The notes below the pieces were generated by a model. It was not told the origin of the DNA, ran no database searches, and was given only the letters and a program-made list of their open reading frames with translations. 64,000 bases of DNA, taken from contig NZ_MPPL01000001.1 in assembly GCF_001911425.1 (NCBI RefSeq), positions 5,648,387-5,712,386 on the forward strand. The letters run 5' to 3'. Made by a program: the position numbers and the translations under genes. Source of the stretch: Mucilaginibacter polytrichastri (lineage in GTDB: Bacteria > Bacteroidota > Bacteroidia > Sphingobacteriales > Sphingobacteriaceae). Below, piece by piece: positions 27,680-36,129 of this stretch (positions are counted from its first letter, which is position 1; every line of letters begins with the position of its first letter).

Positions 27680-29332
27680 ATGAAACCACAGCAACAGGGC
27701 TATCAGAAAAACTTCTCGCTAATTATTGCATTTTTCGTCCTGATTTCGGTGACGCTTGTTGTAGCACTCATTATTGTATATAACCTTACCCAGCGCTATG
27801 TTGAAAACGAGTTTGCATCAAAAAAAATAGATGTACTGGAGCAAACGCTGAAACCCTACAATGACCTTTACCTTAATAAGGTATATGAAATTACATCTTA
27901 CCAGGGGTTCTTAGATTCGGCTTCGGCGGGCAAATATTCTGCAACGGTTTTTAAGGATTATCCTTTTGTAAAACGCACCGTTTTTTATGATGTACGCATT
28001 GGCAATGAACTGGTAGAGCCGGGGTCTAAAAAGTATCGTCTCGGTATTAGCGTAAAATCTATATACGAGTATACATTAAACAAGCAAAAACGCTTAACCG
28101 GCACCCGCATGCCCGATGTTGAGGATATCAATTTCAGGCAAATGGCTGCCAAATTCAGCTATTACATTGCCAATGCCGATACCTCCAGGGCGCCCAACCC
28201 CGATGAGATTTATAAGACATTTTATGATATTAAGCCCGATAAGGTAAGTTACCTTAACATACCTCGCAGGCAGGAGATAAAGGCATACCGCAACTTGCAG
28301 CAAACCGGGCAAACATCATCGTTTTACAAACAAAACATGATGACTTTTTACCTTGACCCATATGCCTTGCATGTTGCCAACCCACACCCCGAACTATATC
28401 AGCAAATTAGTATTAAGCCGGTAGTTTATGATCCGCTTGATAATAATGATAATAAGCAGCAGTATGTTACCGAGCTGGCTTTCCCCGGTGCGTTTTCTGA
28501 TTACAAGCTGTACTTTATGGCATCTACTAATTATTTGCAGGGCGAAATTAACCGCAGGTTTATGCCAACCGGCGCTATCGTTTTTCTGATATACTTTGTA
28601 CTGGTGTTTATAGGGTGGCTTATTTACCGTAACCTGAGCACCAACCTCAAGATCTTTAAACTGCAGTATGATTTTATTAACAACTTTACCCATGAGTTTA
28701 AAACGCCGGTAAGTGTGATAAAAATTGCAGGCTCTAACCTGCGCAGCGAGGCCGAACTTACCGAACGACAGCGTAAACACTACGGCCGCATATTGGATGA
28801 AGAAGCCGACCGCCTAAATGATTTGATGAACAAACTGCTTTCTTTTACACAGATAGAAAACCGGTCTATCAACATTAAGCGCAAAGAAGTAAATATTGAA
28901 GAGTTTGTAAAGGGATTTATCGAAACCTTCCGGATTAAATATCCCGATTTTAAAACCGATTATAAGATTGAGGGCGTTGATAAGTTTTATACAGACCCGG
29001 TTTTGCTGGGCAGTATATTTCAAAACCTGATAGAAAACGCCTACAAATATTCGCATCCGCAGCATAAAGAATTGTTCATAAGCGTTATACACGAAAAACG
29101 GGATATTGTATTTACATTTATAGACAAAGGCATTGGGATACCTAAAAGCGAGATTAAAAATATATTCAAGAAATTTTATCGCATAGAGAATAAGTACAAT
29201 CAGAATGGTAGCGTAGGCCTCGGTTTGGCGTTCTGTAAAGAACTGGTTAATTTTATGAACGGAGATATCACCGTTAAAAGTGAACTGAACCAGGGATCGG
29301 AGTTTACGGTTACCTTACCATACGAAATATAA
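27680..29332 (+). CDS. Sensor histidine kinase
   Basis: Membrane histidine kinase of 550 residues. Helix 1 (about 12-36), a large periplasmic sensing domain (about 40-290), helix 2 (about 297-318), a HisKA domain with phospho-acceptor His 338 (NFTHEFKTPVSV), and an ATPase domain with N (QNLIENAYKYSHP), G1 (DKGIGIP), F and G2 (GLGLAFCKELV) boxes. It resembles RprX-type kinases of Bacteroidota. It is co-transcribed with the dead peptidase upstream and the regulator downstream (3-base gap), so the lipoprotein may act as its periplasmic ligand-binding partner. Confidence 0.92.
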   Translation: MKPQQQGYQKNFSLIIAFFVLISVTLVVALIIVYNLTQRYVENEFASKKIDVLEQTLKPYNDLYLNKVYEITSYQGFLDSASAGKYSATVFKDYPFVKRTVFYDVRIGNELVEPGSKKYRLGISVKSIYEYTLNKQKRLTGTRMPDVEDINFRQMAAKFSYYIANADTSRAPNPDEIYKTFYDIKPDKVSYLNIPRRQEIKAYRNLQQTGQTSSFYKQNMMTFYLDPYALHVANPHPELYQQISIKPVVYDPLDNNDNKQQYVTELAFPGAFSDYKLYFMASTNYLQGEINRRFMPTGAIVFLIYFVLVFIGWLIYRNLSTNLKIFKLQYDFINNFTHEFKTPVSVIKIAGSNLRSEAELTERQRKHYGRILDEEADRLNDLMNKLLSFTQIENRSINIKRKEVNIEEFVKGFIETFRIKYPDFKTDYKIEGVDKFYTDPVLLGSIFQNLIENAYKYSHPQHKELFISVIHEKRDIVFTFIDKGIGIPKSEIKNIFKKFYRIENKYNQNGSVGLGLAFCKELVNFMNGDITVKSELNQGSEFTVTLPYEI

Positions 29333-29335
29333 TAT

Positions 29336-30025
29336 ATGAATCAAGAAATAAAAATTGCGCTGGTTGAAGACGATGAGAACCTGCGTTTTCTGGTGTCGGA
29401 AAGATTACAGACCGAAGGTTACCGTGTTTTAGAAGCATCAAATGGTGACGATGCCGAAAAAATGATTATGGAAGAAAACCCCGACATTGTGTTGTTAGAC
29501 TGGATGCTGCCGGGTAAACAAGGATCTGAAGTTTGCGAAAACATCCGCAAAAATGGTTTCGATAAGCTGGTAATTATGATGACTGCCAAAGCGCAGGATG
29601 TAGATAAGATAGAGGCTTATAATTTTGGCGTATCAGATTATATTACCAAACCATACAATATGGACGTATTGGTAGCGATGATTGATAACAAGATCAAATT
29701 TTCGTTAAACAACGATAAGCCCGAAACTTACCGCTTTGCCAATATGGAGCACCACCCCAATACCCACCTGCTGATAAAGGATGGTAAAAAGGTAGAGCTT
29801 ACCATTTTAGAGAACCGTATTTTATTATACTTTCTGAAAAACCGCAACAAGGTTATTAACCGCGAAGAGCTGATGATGGAAGTATGGGGTTACAATGCTG
29901 ATGTAAACACCCGTACACTGGATATGCACATTGTAAGGCTGCGTAAAAAAATTGAAGACAACCCGGATTCGCCGCAATACCTGCAAACCGTTAGGGGAGT
30001 AGGCTATAAGTTTGCGCACGATTAA
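29336..30025 (+). CDS. OmpR-family response regulator
   Basis: Regulator of 229 residues: a receiver domain with phospho-acceptor Asp 55 (IVLLDWMLPGKQG), the acidic pair ED in VEDDENL and the Lys of YITKPYN, then a winged-helix DNA-binding domain (ENRILLYFLKNRNKVINREELMMEVWG, RTLDMHIVRLRKKIE, VRGVGYKF). It is the partner of the adjacent kinase and resembles RprY. The targets are not evident from the sequence. Confidence 0.94.
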   Translation: MNQEIKIALVEDDENLRFLVSERLQTEGYRVLEASNGDDAEKMIMEENPDIVLLDWMLPGKQGSEVCENIRKNGFDKLVIMMTAKAQDVDKIEAYNFGVSDYITKPYNMDVLVAMIDNKIKFSLNNDKPETYRFANMEHHPNTHLLIKDGKKVELTILENRILLYFLKNRNKVINREELMMEVWGYNADVNTRTLDMHIVRLRKKIEDNPDSPQYLQTVRGVGYKFAHD

Positions 30026-30140
30026 TTAATAATTTGTTGATTTTAAGCATGTTGCATAGTTGTTTAAAAAATATATTGCTGTTGCTGCAACCTGTTACTT
30101 AAAACAGGCGTCTTAATATTGAATAAAAAATAAAAAGACC

Positions 30141-30848
30141 ATGAAAGTACTGACCAAAATATTTTTTGCCCTGTTATTAATAGCGGGTGTTAATAGTGCA
30201 TTTGCAGATACGCAAGACCGCCACCTTACAGGCTTTAAAGCTGTAGACGTGGCTGGATCATTTGATGTATACATTACCCAGGGGAACACAGAATCTGTTA
30301 AAGTGGAAGCCCCAAGCGATGTAATGGACCGTATAAAAACTGAAGTGCAGGATGGCGTGCTTAAAATTTACAATAAACGTAACGCTGATTGGAACTTTAA
30401 CTGGTTTGGTGGTAATCATAAAAAAATGATCGTCTATGTAACCGCTAAAGATTTAAATGCGGTAACTGTTTCCGGATCGGGCGATGTTTCTTTTAAAGAC
30501 GGTATTACTACAAGTTCTTTAAAATTAAGAGTTAGCGGTTCGGGCGATATGAGCGGTAAGGTGCAGGTTAAAGATTTGCAAACCAGTGTTTCGGGCTCGG
30601 GCGATGTACGCCTTATCGGCAGCGCAACAAGCTCCGATGTGCGCGTGTCTGGCTCTGGTGATTACAGAGGAGGCGATTTAACTACGTTAAGTACTGCAGT
30701 TCATGTATCCGGCTCTGGCGATGCCTCTGTAAATGCAAGCACAAAAATCGATGCATCAGTATCGGGTTCGGGCGATATCCGCTACAGCGGTGGTGCCAAA
30801 AGTGTTTCAAAATCTAAATCAGGAAGCGGCGATATTCACGGGAGTTGA
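30141..30848 (+). CDS. Exported GIN-domain protein (DUF2807)
   Basis: Protein of 235 residues with a signal peptide (about 1-22, ending AFA) and a right-handed beta-helix-type domain. The motif SGSGD recurs seven times from about residue 113 to 232, spaced about 16-24 residues, as expected for stacked turns (for example TVSGSGDVSF, RVSGSGDMSG, SVSGSGDIRY). The family is called putative auto-transporter adhesin head GIN, but no autotransporter barrel is present here. It lies 115 bases after the response regulator and may be one of its targets. Confidence 0.87.
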   Translation: MKVLTKIFFALLLIAGVNSAFADTQDRHLTGFKAVDVAGSFDVYITQGNTESVKVEAPSDVMDRIKTEVQDGVLKIYNKRNADWNFNWFGGNHKKMIVYVTAKDLNAVTVSGSGDVSFKDGITTSSLKLRVSGSGDMSGKVQVKDLQTSVSGSGDVRLIGSATSSDVRVSGSGDYRGGDLTTLSTAVHVSGSGDASVNASTKIDASVSGSGDIRYSGGAKSVSKSKSGSGDIHGS

Positions 30849-30900
30849 TTTTTAGTGAATGGTTGATTAAGTTCAAATTCGCTAACCAATCAATTCAATA

Positions 30901-30939
30901 AAAAGCAGGCTTCAATTGTATTGGGGCCTGCTTTTTTTT
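30901..30939. terminator. Bidirectional hairpin terminator
   Basis: AAAAGCAGGC (30901-30910) pairs with GCCTGCTTTT (30926-30935), with T residues after it on the + strand and A residues before it, so it can serve both the GIN-domain gene and the convergent gene ending at 30944. Confidence 0.85.
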
Positions 30940-30943
30940 AGTC

Positions 30944-31405
30944 TTACTCGAGTAAATATAATTTATTATCGTAAACAAGGTTTTTAAATGGACTTTGATC
31001 TCCGTCTGAAATAAAAAAAATTCTAATATCCTGATCGAAACCACTAATTAATATTAAGTCCAATGATTTGGCATAAAACACAAATTGGGTTACTTCACGC
31101 AATCCATCAGCAGCCTTCTTTATAAATTCGCCATCATCCCAAAAGTCATACATGATTGCCTCACTCTTATCAAAATAAGTTAACTTGTAAATCTTGTTAA
31201 GCTCGACTAAAAATTCAATTATTTTAATTTCTATATCTATTAATCTCCTGTAGTCTTTTATCCCCAGTATTTTAAATGCTTCATCAGCTTCTTCTTCACT
31301 TAACCAATGGCTATGAACTGATAAAATATATCTATTAGAAAACAACTTGCTCTTTTCATTATTTTCTAATAAGTCCCCAATAATCGTTGTTACTCTCTTA
31401 GCCAT
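30944..31405 (-). CDS. Hypothetical cytosolic protein
   Basis: Protein of about 153 residues, acidic and rich in Asp, Glu, Ile and Phe, with no signal peptide. I do not recognise a family. The open frame extends to 31501, but the extra N-terminal part reads through a palindromic repeat, so the ATG at 31405 (MAKRVTTIIGDLLENN), preceded by a purine-rich GGACGGAAA, is used. Strand and isolation suggest a single-gene unit. Its A/T content is higher than the respiratory genes, and it may be acquired. Confidence 0.65.
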   Translation of the reverse strand: MAKRVTTIIGDLLENNEKSKLFSNRYILSVHSHWLSEEEADEAFKILGIKDYRRLIDIEIKIIEFLVELNKIYKLTYFDKSEAIMYDFWDDGEFIKKAADGLREVTQFVFYAKSLDLILISGFDQDIRIFFISDGDQSPFKNLVYDNKLYLLE

Positions 31406-31510
31406 TTTCCGTCCATTGATATAGTTTAAATTCTTTTTAGTCTCAGCAGGGTCTCTCGGAGAGGATGCCCCCTGTTGGTGCACGCGTACCGCGTGTTTCA
31501 CTCAATTTGT

Positions 31511-31564
31511 TTATTTCAGTCTCCGCAGGGTTCTCTCTGAGAGACCCTGCGGAGACTGAAATAA
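31511..31564. repeat. Perfect 21-bp inverted repeat
   Basis: Arms 31511-31531 and 31544-31564 are exact reverse complements of 21 bases, with a 12-base loop (TCTCTCTGAGAG) that can itself pair. There is no T tract. The arm core TCTCCGCAGGG is partly echoed just upstream (CAGCAGGGTCTCTCGGAGAG near 31443-31462). Confidence 0.85.
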
Positions 31565-31571
31565 CTCTTAA

Positions 31572-31668
31572 GTCATGCTGAACTTGTTTCAGCACCCCAC
31601 ATGTTAGGTGTATACTTTGCATAATTTACAACCTGTCCCGTGGGTTCCCGAAACAAGTTCGGGATGAC
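31572..31668. repeat. Dispersed palindromic repeat (GTCAT...GAACTTGTTTC type)
   Basis: The left arm 31572-31600 and the right arm 31640-31668 are imperfect inverted copies (GTCATGCTGAACTTGTTTC against GTCATCCCGAACTTGTTTC on the other strand), ending in CCCAC in both. The 39-base middle contains no gene. This type is a common intergenic repeat in the family. Confidence 0.75.
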
Positions 31669-31929
31669 TGGTTTTCGAAAAATATGCCAATACCTTGTCA
31701 CAAATAAAACTTAAAAGTAGTTATAAAAATGGCTTATAAGCACGAAAAGTGGAACATGGGTGCGATCTCAAAATACACGAATATCTGACTTAAATATTTA
31801 GTTTTCAATACATTAAAAATGTACCATTTGGTATAATAATGACTTTTAAGTCTGCAAGATGGAACAGGTGGCACACGTGGAACGTTCCACTCCAATTCTT
31901 AAAATAGCATTATGGACAACCCTAACTAA

Positions 31930-31976
31930 TTAAAACAAAGCAGGCCCCGATCAAATCGGGGCCTGCTTTGTTTTAA
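31930..31976 (-). terminator. Very stable hairpin terminator
   Basis: Arms 31930-31951 and 31955-31976 are perfect reverse complements of 22 bases with a 3-base loop. The stem includes the stop codon of the - strand gene ending at 31973 and has a GGCCCCGAT core flanked by A/T-rich ends, so it terminates that gene. Confidence 0.88.
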
Positions 31977-33004
31977 TCTTTAAACTTCACGAGCCTTTTT
32001 CGGCCAATATCATACTTGAGCCTGAAGGCTTCCTGGCTATCGCCCCATTGCCCCGGTGACTGCATTAAGCTGATAATAAACTGGCCGGTAATGCCTTTGA
32101 ACAAAAAGGGTGAATAAATTACGTCGAGCCTGTTATACATTTTCTTTTCGTAAAAAGCATCACCATAAGTTACATGGTGCCCCTGGCCCGCATAAAACTC
32201 GTCGAAGAATGCAAAGCGGTGTAAGCCGGCATATACGCTTGCTACAAAACCTTTAGGTATTTTAAAACCGCCGCCATCATTAACCCGGGTACGCTCTAGT
32301 GAGATCATGCCACCCGCCTCAACAGATAGGGAATCAAATGTTGTTTGTTTAAAATTTAATCCGCCACGAATCTGCGCTGCACCGTTATCACGAATATGGT
32401 CGCCGGGGATGGATACCGCCGGGCCTGCATCGTGGAGCATTGTAAAATAATTCATCAGGTAAAATGGCCCTGTTGGGTTGGGCTGGTATTTACCCAGCAT
32501 CCCAAATATAAATTGTTCGCGCTCAATGGCTGTTTGGCGGCTCACCCAGTCAATAAACAATGTTTGATAACCGTATTTAGTTTGATAGCGGGTTAGCAAA
32601 CCCTGTATGTTAGGGCGGTAATAAAGCAGCGTATCGTTAAACATAGCCCTTGGTATTTGTGTCACCAGGCCATCGCGCGGAAACATACCCGCATTAAATA
32701 GCCACTTATGACTTTCGTGGCTGTAATAGGCAACCGGGTCTACTTTTAAAAAATAGGGCTGTGCACCATATTCATGTATGCCGTTAACGCCCACAATAAA
32801 GTGATTTGCGCTATCGATGTTCACACCAAGGTCTAGTTGAGTACGTGTGCCCGAATAAGTGCGTGAGCGCTCTGTAAAGGCCTTGTATTCGCGGTTGTCC
32901 AGAAAGCTGAAACCGTTAAAATGTATATCAAGGCTGCCCTGGGCTTTTGCGCCAAGTACAGATAAAAATAATAAGCTTAATACGAGGTAGAGTTTTCTAT
33001 TCAT
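31973..33004 (-). CDS. Probable outer-membrane beta-barrel protein, unknown function
   Basis: Protein of 343 residues with a signal peptide ending AKA (about residue 21), then alternating amphipathic strands rich in aromatic residues and glycine (QLDLGVNID, HFIVGVNGIHEYG, QTLFIDWVSRQ, GFVASVYAGLHRFAFF), with final strands such as GQFIISLMQ and AFRLKYDIG. No specific family is recognised. It lies 8 bases after the GT39 gene on the same strand, so the two are an operon. Confidence 0.75.
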   Translation of the reverse strand: MNRKLYLVLSLLFLSVLGAKAQGSLDIHFNGFSFLDNREYKAFTERSRTYSGTRTQLDLGVNIDSANHFIVGVNGIHEYGAQPYFLKVDPVAYYSHESHKWLFNAGMFPRDGLVTQIPRAMFNDTLLYYRPNIQGLLTRYQTKYGYQTLFIDWVSRQTAIEREQFIFGMLGKYQPNPTGPFYLMNYFTMLHDAGPAVSIPGDHIRDNGAAQIRGGLNFKQTTFDSLSVEAGGMISLERTRVNDGGGFKIPKGFVASVYAGLHRFAFFDEFYAGQGHHVTYGDAFYEKKMYNRLDVIYSPFLFKGITGQFIISLMQSPGQWGDSQEAFRLKYDIGRKRLVKFKD

Positions 33005-33012
33005 CTAAAAAA

Positions 33013-34731
33013 TTATTGAACGGTAAAATTAATGATTCTGCTGTTTCTGCCCCCTGGAAAAGGTGTTGTCCTGATCGAAAATATAAGATCGTATTTGCCT
33101 TTTTGCTTAGGTGCATTAAGTGCAAAAGTATAATGTATAGTTTCACTTGGTTGCAATTTTATTTTATTAAAGTTTGCTGGTGCGCGCAGCGCCAAAACAA
33201 GGCTGTCATTTTGTATAAAACATGCGCCCATTAATGCTTTTTGTGTTTGCCCAGTATCGCTAAAATTAATGGCGTAAGGGTAGGGGTTAGTAAGGGTTAA
33301 ATTAAATATAAGTGGCTGGCCCGTGCTTGCTGTTACTTTGTATTTGTCGCTTTGGATGTTAATACGCTGATAGGTACGGATATCATTAACCCAGGTTGTA
33401 TAAAAAGAGCCTTTTACCGTATGCATAATCTGGTTGGTTGAGGCGCTATCTGTTTCAGACAAAATATACAGGGCGCGTTGGTGTTGCAAGCTGTCTTCCA
33501 GCGGCCATATATCAAATTGGGTACGGCGGTAATACCGGTTATCATATGCAAAGCCTTTTAATGATTGCGTATAAAAACTGTATTTGGATGGGTCTTGAAA
33601 CCCTGATCCAAATATAACGTAACTATTGCCTGCCCGCTGTTTAATTTGACCGGCCCACTGCCTGTAGCCGAAAAAGCTTTTAAACGGCCTTAGTTGTGCA
33701 ACAGCCGGGATACCGAATATCAAAGCGATACGAAGTAGTATAATGAGCAGAATATTGGCTATTGCCACCTTATTAAACCAGCCCGGTGGTTTAAAGCCCT
33801 GCCCAAAATAGATAAGGGCCAGCATACTAAGCGGGGCAAAGGCAATCAATGTCCAATGTGGCTGTACATTACCTTTAAGCGTGTTAATTAAAAAGAAGAT
33901 AAAGGTAGCTGCAGCATTAACAACCAGCGTGCGGATAAATGCGTCTTTAATACGCACTTTAAAGGCATAATAAAATACAATCCAGCCAATTAGCGGCCCT
34001 GCCATTAATAACTGGCCGGGTATAAACTGGTAGGTGTGTGCAAAATCGTAAACTTCTGATGATCGCTCAAACAAATGGTAATTTACCGAAGGATAGCCGT
34101 GGCTTACCTGCCAGTAAATATGAGGAATAAATAAAACGGTAGCCAGCACTGGTATAAGCCAGAAAGACTTGCGTTTAAGCAGTTTAATATTTGCCGCAAT
34201 GGTAAAAGTAATAAGCAGTACAGCATGGTACTTGCTATACAAAAGGCATGCAATAGTTAGCCCGATTAATGTAGCCAGCAGCCATTTATCTGTTTTTAAA
34301 TATTGCTGATACAGGTAGTAAAATAATACCGTGAAAAAGAACAAAGGGGCATCGGGCGTTGTAATAAAGCCATAGATGTGAAAGATGAACATGCCGCCAA
34401 CAACCAAAATAAATTGGCGGGCATCAACCTTATAATCTCTTAATGTTAACCACAGTAAACGGATAGCCAGGGTACTGCTGATTACGGTAACCATCCGCAA
34501 GCCAAACTCGTTTTTAAACACTGCGTAACCTATCCGGATAAAGATAGCCACCATGGGTGGGTGGTCATAGTATCCCCAGTCAAGCAGGCGCGAATAGAGC
34601 CAGTAATAGGCCTCATCTGAGTGAAGGCCTAGTGTAAAGGCTTGCAGGGCATTTAATACGGTCCAGCCTAGCATAAAAAACCAAATAAGTTTTTCTTGAT
34701 TTACAGCTTTACTGGGGTAAGTTAAATTCAT
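33013..34731 (-). CDS. GT39-type glycosyltransferase, ArnT/PMT-like
   Basis: Integral membrane protein of 572 residues with about ten to twelve helices followed by a soluble C-terminal domain (about 400-572). The first extracytoplasmic loop holds the DE pair expected of this family (GLHSDEAYYWLY) and DHPPMVA. Such enzymes use polyprenyl-phosphate sugars to modify lipids or proteins in the envelope. TACCTTTG on the - strand (34750-34757) fits a -7 promoter element about 20 bases upstream of the ATG. Confidence 0.85.
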   Translation of the reverse strand: MNLTYPSKAVNQEKLIWFFMLGWTVLNALQAFTLGLHSDEAYYWLYSRLLDWGYYDHPPMVAIFIRIGYAVFKNEFGLRMVTVISSTLAIRLLWLTLRDYKVDARQFILVVGGMFIFHIYGFITTPDAPLFFFTVLFYYLYQQYLKTDKWLLATLIGLTIACLLYSKYHAVLLITFTIAANIKLLKRKSFWLIPVLATVLFIPHIYWQVSHGYPSVNYHLFERSSEVYDFAHTYQFIPGQLLMAGPLIGWIVFYYAFKVRIKDAFIRTLVVNAAATFIFFLINTLKGNVQPHWTLIAFAPLSMLALIYFGQGFKPPGWFNKVAIANILLIILLRIALIFGIPAVAQLRPFKSFFGYRQWAGQIKQRAGNSYVIFGSGFQDPSKYSFYTQSLKGFAYDNRYYRRTQFDIWPLEDSLQHQRALYILSETDSASTNQIMHTVKGSFYTTWVNDIRTYQRINIQSDKYKVTASTGQPLIFNLTLTNPYPYAINFSDTGQTQKALMGACFIQNDSLVLALRAPANFNKIKLQPSETIHYTFALNAPKQKGKYDLIFSIRTTPFPGGRNSRIINFTVQ

Positions 34732-34768
34732 AATAATCGCCGGCGCTTACAAAGGTATATTAAAAATT

Positions 34769-34806
34769 AACGCCTGTTTATTGTAAGTAATAAACAGGCG
34801 TTTTAA
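34769..34806 (-). terminator. Terminator of the PfkB kinase gene
   Basis: AACGCCTGTTTATT (34769-34782) pairs with AATAAACAGGCGTT (34789-34802) across a 6-base loop. A/T-rich flanks on both sides mean it could act in both directions; only the - strand kinase gene is upstream of it. Confidence 0.75.
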
Positions 34807-34830
34807 CGGTATAAGTAAGGTAATTATTGC

Positions 34831-35754
34831 TTACGCAGTGATAATCTCAAACTTGGTAAGATTTACAAATTGCTGTACACGTGCTGCAACTTCACCGGCA
34901 CTTAGGTTTTTAATTTTTTCGGTACCAAATTTCTCCACGCAAAAAGATGCCAGCGCCGAACCGTAAATGATGGCATTTTTCATATTGTCGAAATTAACAG
35001 TTCCGGCTTTAGCCATATAACCAATAAAGCCGCCCGCAAAAGTATCGCCGGCACCAGTTGGGTCAAACACTTCTTCGAGCGGTAAAGCCGGGGCCGAAAA
35101 TATTTTACCCTCGCCAAATAACAGGGCGCCATGCTCTCCTTTTTTAATGATGAGGTATTTTGGGCCCATGGTTAAAATTTTGTTGGCAGCTTTGGCTAAA
35201 GAATATTCGCCGGATAGTTGGCGGGCCTCGGCATCATTGATGGTAAGTACATCAACCAGCTTAATTGTTTCCAATAAATCGTCCATTGCTATGTCCATCC
35301 AAAAGTTCATGGTGTCCATCACAATTAATTTGGGGCGATTTTTTAATCTTTTTATTACCGTTTGCTGCACTTGTGGTGTTAAATTACCCAGCATTAAATA
35401 TTCGCAGTCCTGGTAATTCGCCGGAATGATCGGATCGAAGTCTGCAAGCACATTTAGCTCAGTAATCAGCGTATCGCGGCTGTTCATATCGTTATGATAT
35501 TTGCCGCTCCAGAAGAAAGATTTTTCCCCCGCCTTAACTTGAAGGCCTTCGGTATCAATATGATGACTGCCAAAATTGGCTATCGACTCTGCCGGGAAAT
35601 CATCACCAACAACGGCTACAATCTTTACCTTATCATAGAAATATGATGCCGCAAGGCTTGCATAGGTGGCTGCCCCGCCAACAATTTTATCAGTTTTACC
35701 AAAAGGTGTTTCAATTGCGTCAAACGCCACAGTACCAATAACTAACAGACTCAT
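34831..35754 (-). CDS. PfkB family sugar kinase
   Basis: Cytosolic ribokinase-fold kinase of about 307 residues. It starts MSLLVIGTVAFDAIETPFG, has the glycine pair VGGAATYAS, and ends with the PfkB signature DPTGAGDTFAGGFIG, whose Asp is the catalytic base. The substrate cannot be told from the sequence. The frame is open to 35829, but the extra part runs into the tRNA promoter, so ATG 35754 is used. Confidence 0.88.
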   Translation of the reverse strand: MSLLVIGTVAFDAIETPFGKTDKIVGGAATYASLAASYFYDKVKIVAVVGDDFPAESIANFGSHHIDTEGLQVKAGEKSFFWSGKYHNDMNSRDTLITELNVLADFDPIIPANYQDCEYLMLGNLTPQVQQTVIKRLKNRPKLIVMDTMNFWMDIAMDDLLETIKLVDVLTINDAEARQLSGEYSLAKAANKILTMGPKYLIIKKGEHGALLFGEGKIFSAPALPLEEVFDPTGAGDTFAGGFIGYMAKAGTVNFDNMKNAIIYGSALASFCVEKFGTEKIKNLSAGEVAARVQQFVNLTKFEIITA

Positions 35755-35787
35755 GAAAAAATATTTTAATTTTTTTTTGTGCAAATA

Positions 35788-35818
35788 TTGTGAAATTAAC
35801 GGAGAAATTATACTTTTG
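35788..35818 (+). promoter_or_regulatory. Promoter of the tRNA-Asn gene
   Basis: TTG (35788-35790), a 20-base spacer and TACTTTTG (35811-35818) match the Bacteroidota consensus. The tRNA begins 23 bases later. Confidence 0.75.
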
Positions 35819-35841
35819 CACCACTCCAAACGGAAAACGAT

Positions 35842-35915
35842 TCCTGAGTAGCTCAGCTGGTTAGAGCATCTGACTGTTAATCAGAGGGTCGCTGGTTCGA
35901 GCCCAGCCTCAGGAG
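35842..35915 (+). tRNA. tRNA-Asn (GTT)
   Basis: The acceptor stem TCCTGAG pairs with CTCAGGA, the D arm is GCTC...GAGC, the anticodon arm TCTGA-CTGTTAA-TCAGA carries GTT at 35876-35878, and the T arm is GCTGG-TTCGAGC-CCAGC with the TTCGA loop. The CCA end is not fully encoded. The gene is followed by a terminator and then an integrase gene, so its 3' end is a plausible attachment site. Confidence 0.97.
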
Positions 35916-35916
35916 C

Positions 35917-35944
35917 AAAGCCCCCACATGCCTGTGGGGGCTTT
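35917..35944 (+). terminator. Terminator of tRNA-Asn
   Basis: AAAGCCCCCACA (35917-35928) pairs with TGTGGGGGCTTT (35933-35944), loop TGCC, then T-rich sequence. Confidence 0.9.
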
Positions 35945-36129
35945 TATTTCTAAAAAATGGCCTTTTTGATGCAATTAAAGCATATTTTCATTATAATAAA
36001 TGAAAATTTCTCCATCTGAACGATCAGAGGCAATTACTTCAATATTTCAATTTCGCATCAATTTTTGTTGAATTTCACGAATGACTGCCACAAATGTGCG
36101 ACAGAATTTTCGTGGTTAATTATTGAGTT

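Larger units (their letters stand above)
31406..31929. other. Intergenic region rich in palindromic repeats
   Basis: No gene is supported. It holds CACGCG-TAC-CGCGTG at about 31481-31495, a long perfect hairpin at 31511-31564 and a paired repeat at 31572-31668 (both listed). Bases 31690-31925 contain nothing I can identify beyond A/T-rich sequence and two similar GTGGAAC stretches (near 31749 and 31877). Confidence 0.6.

Noticed and set aside
30944-31501. Longer N-terminus of the hypothetical gene
   Set aside because: The extra 32 codons run through a palindromic repeat; the internal ATG at 31405 has a better upstream context.
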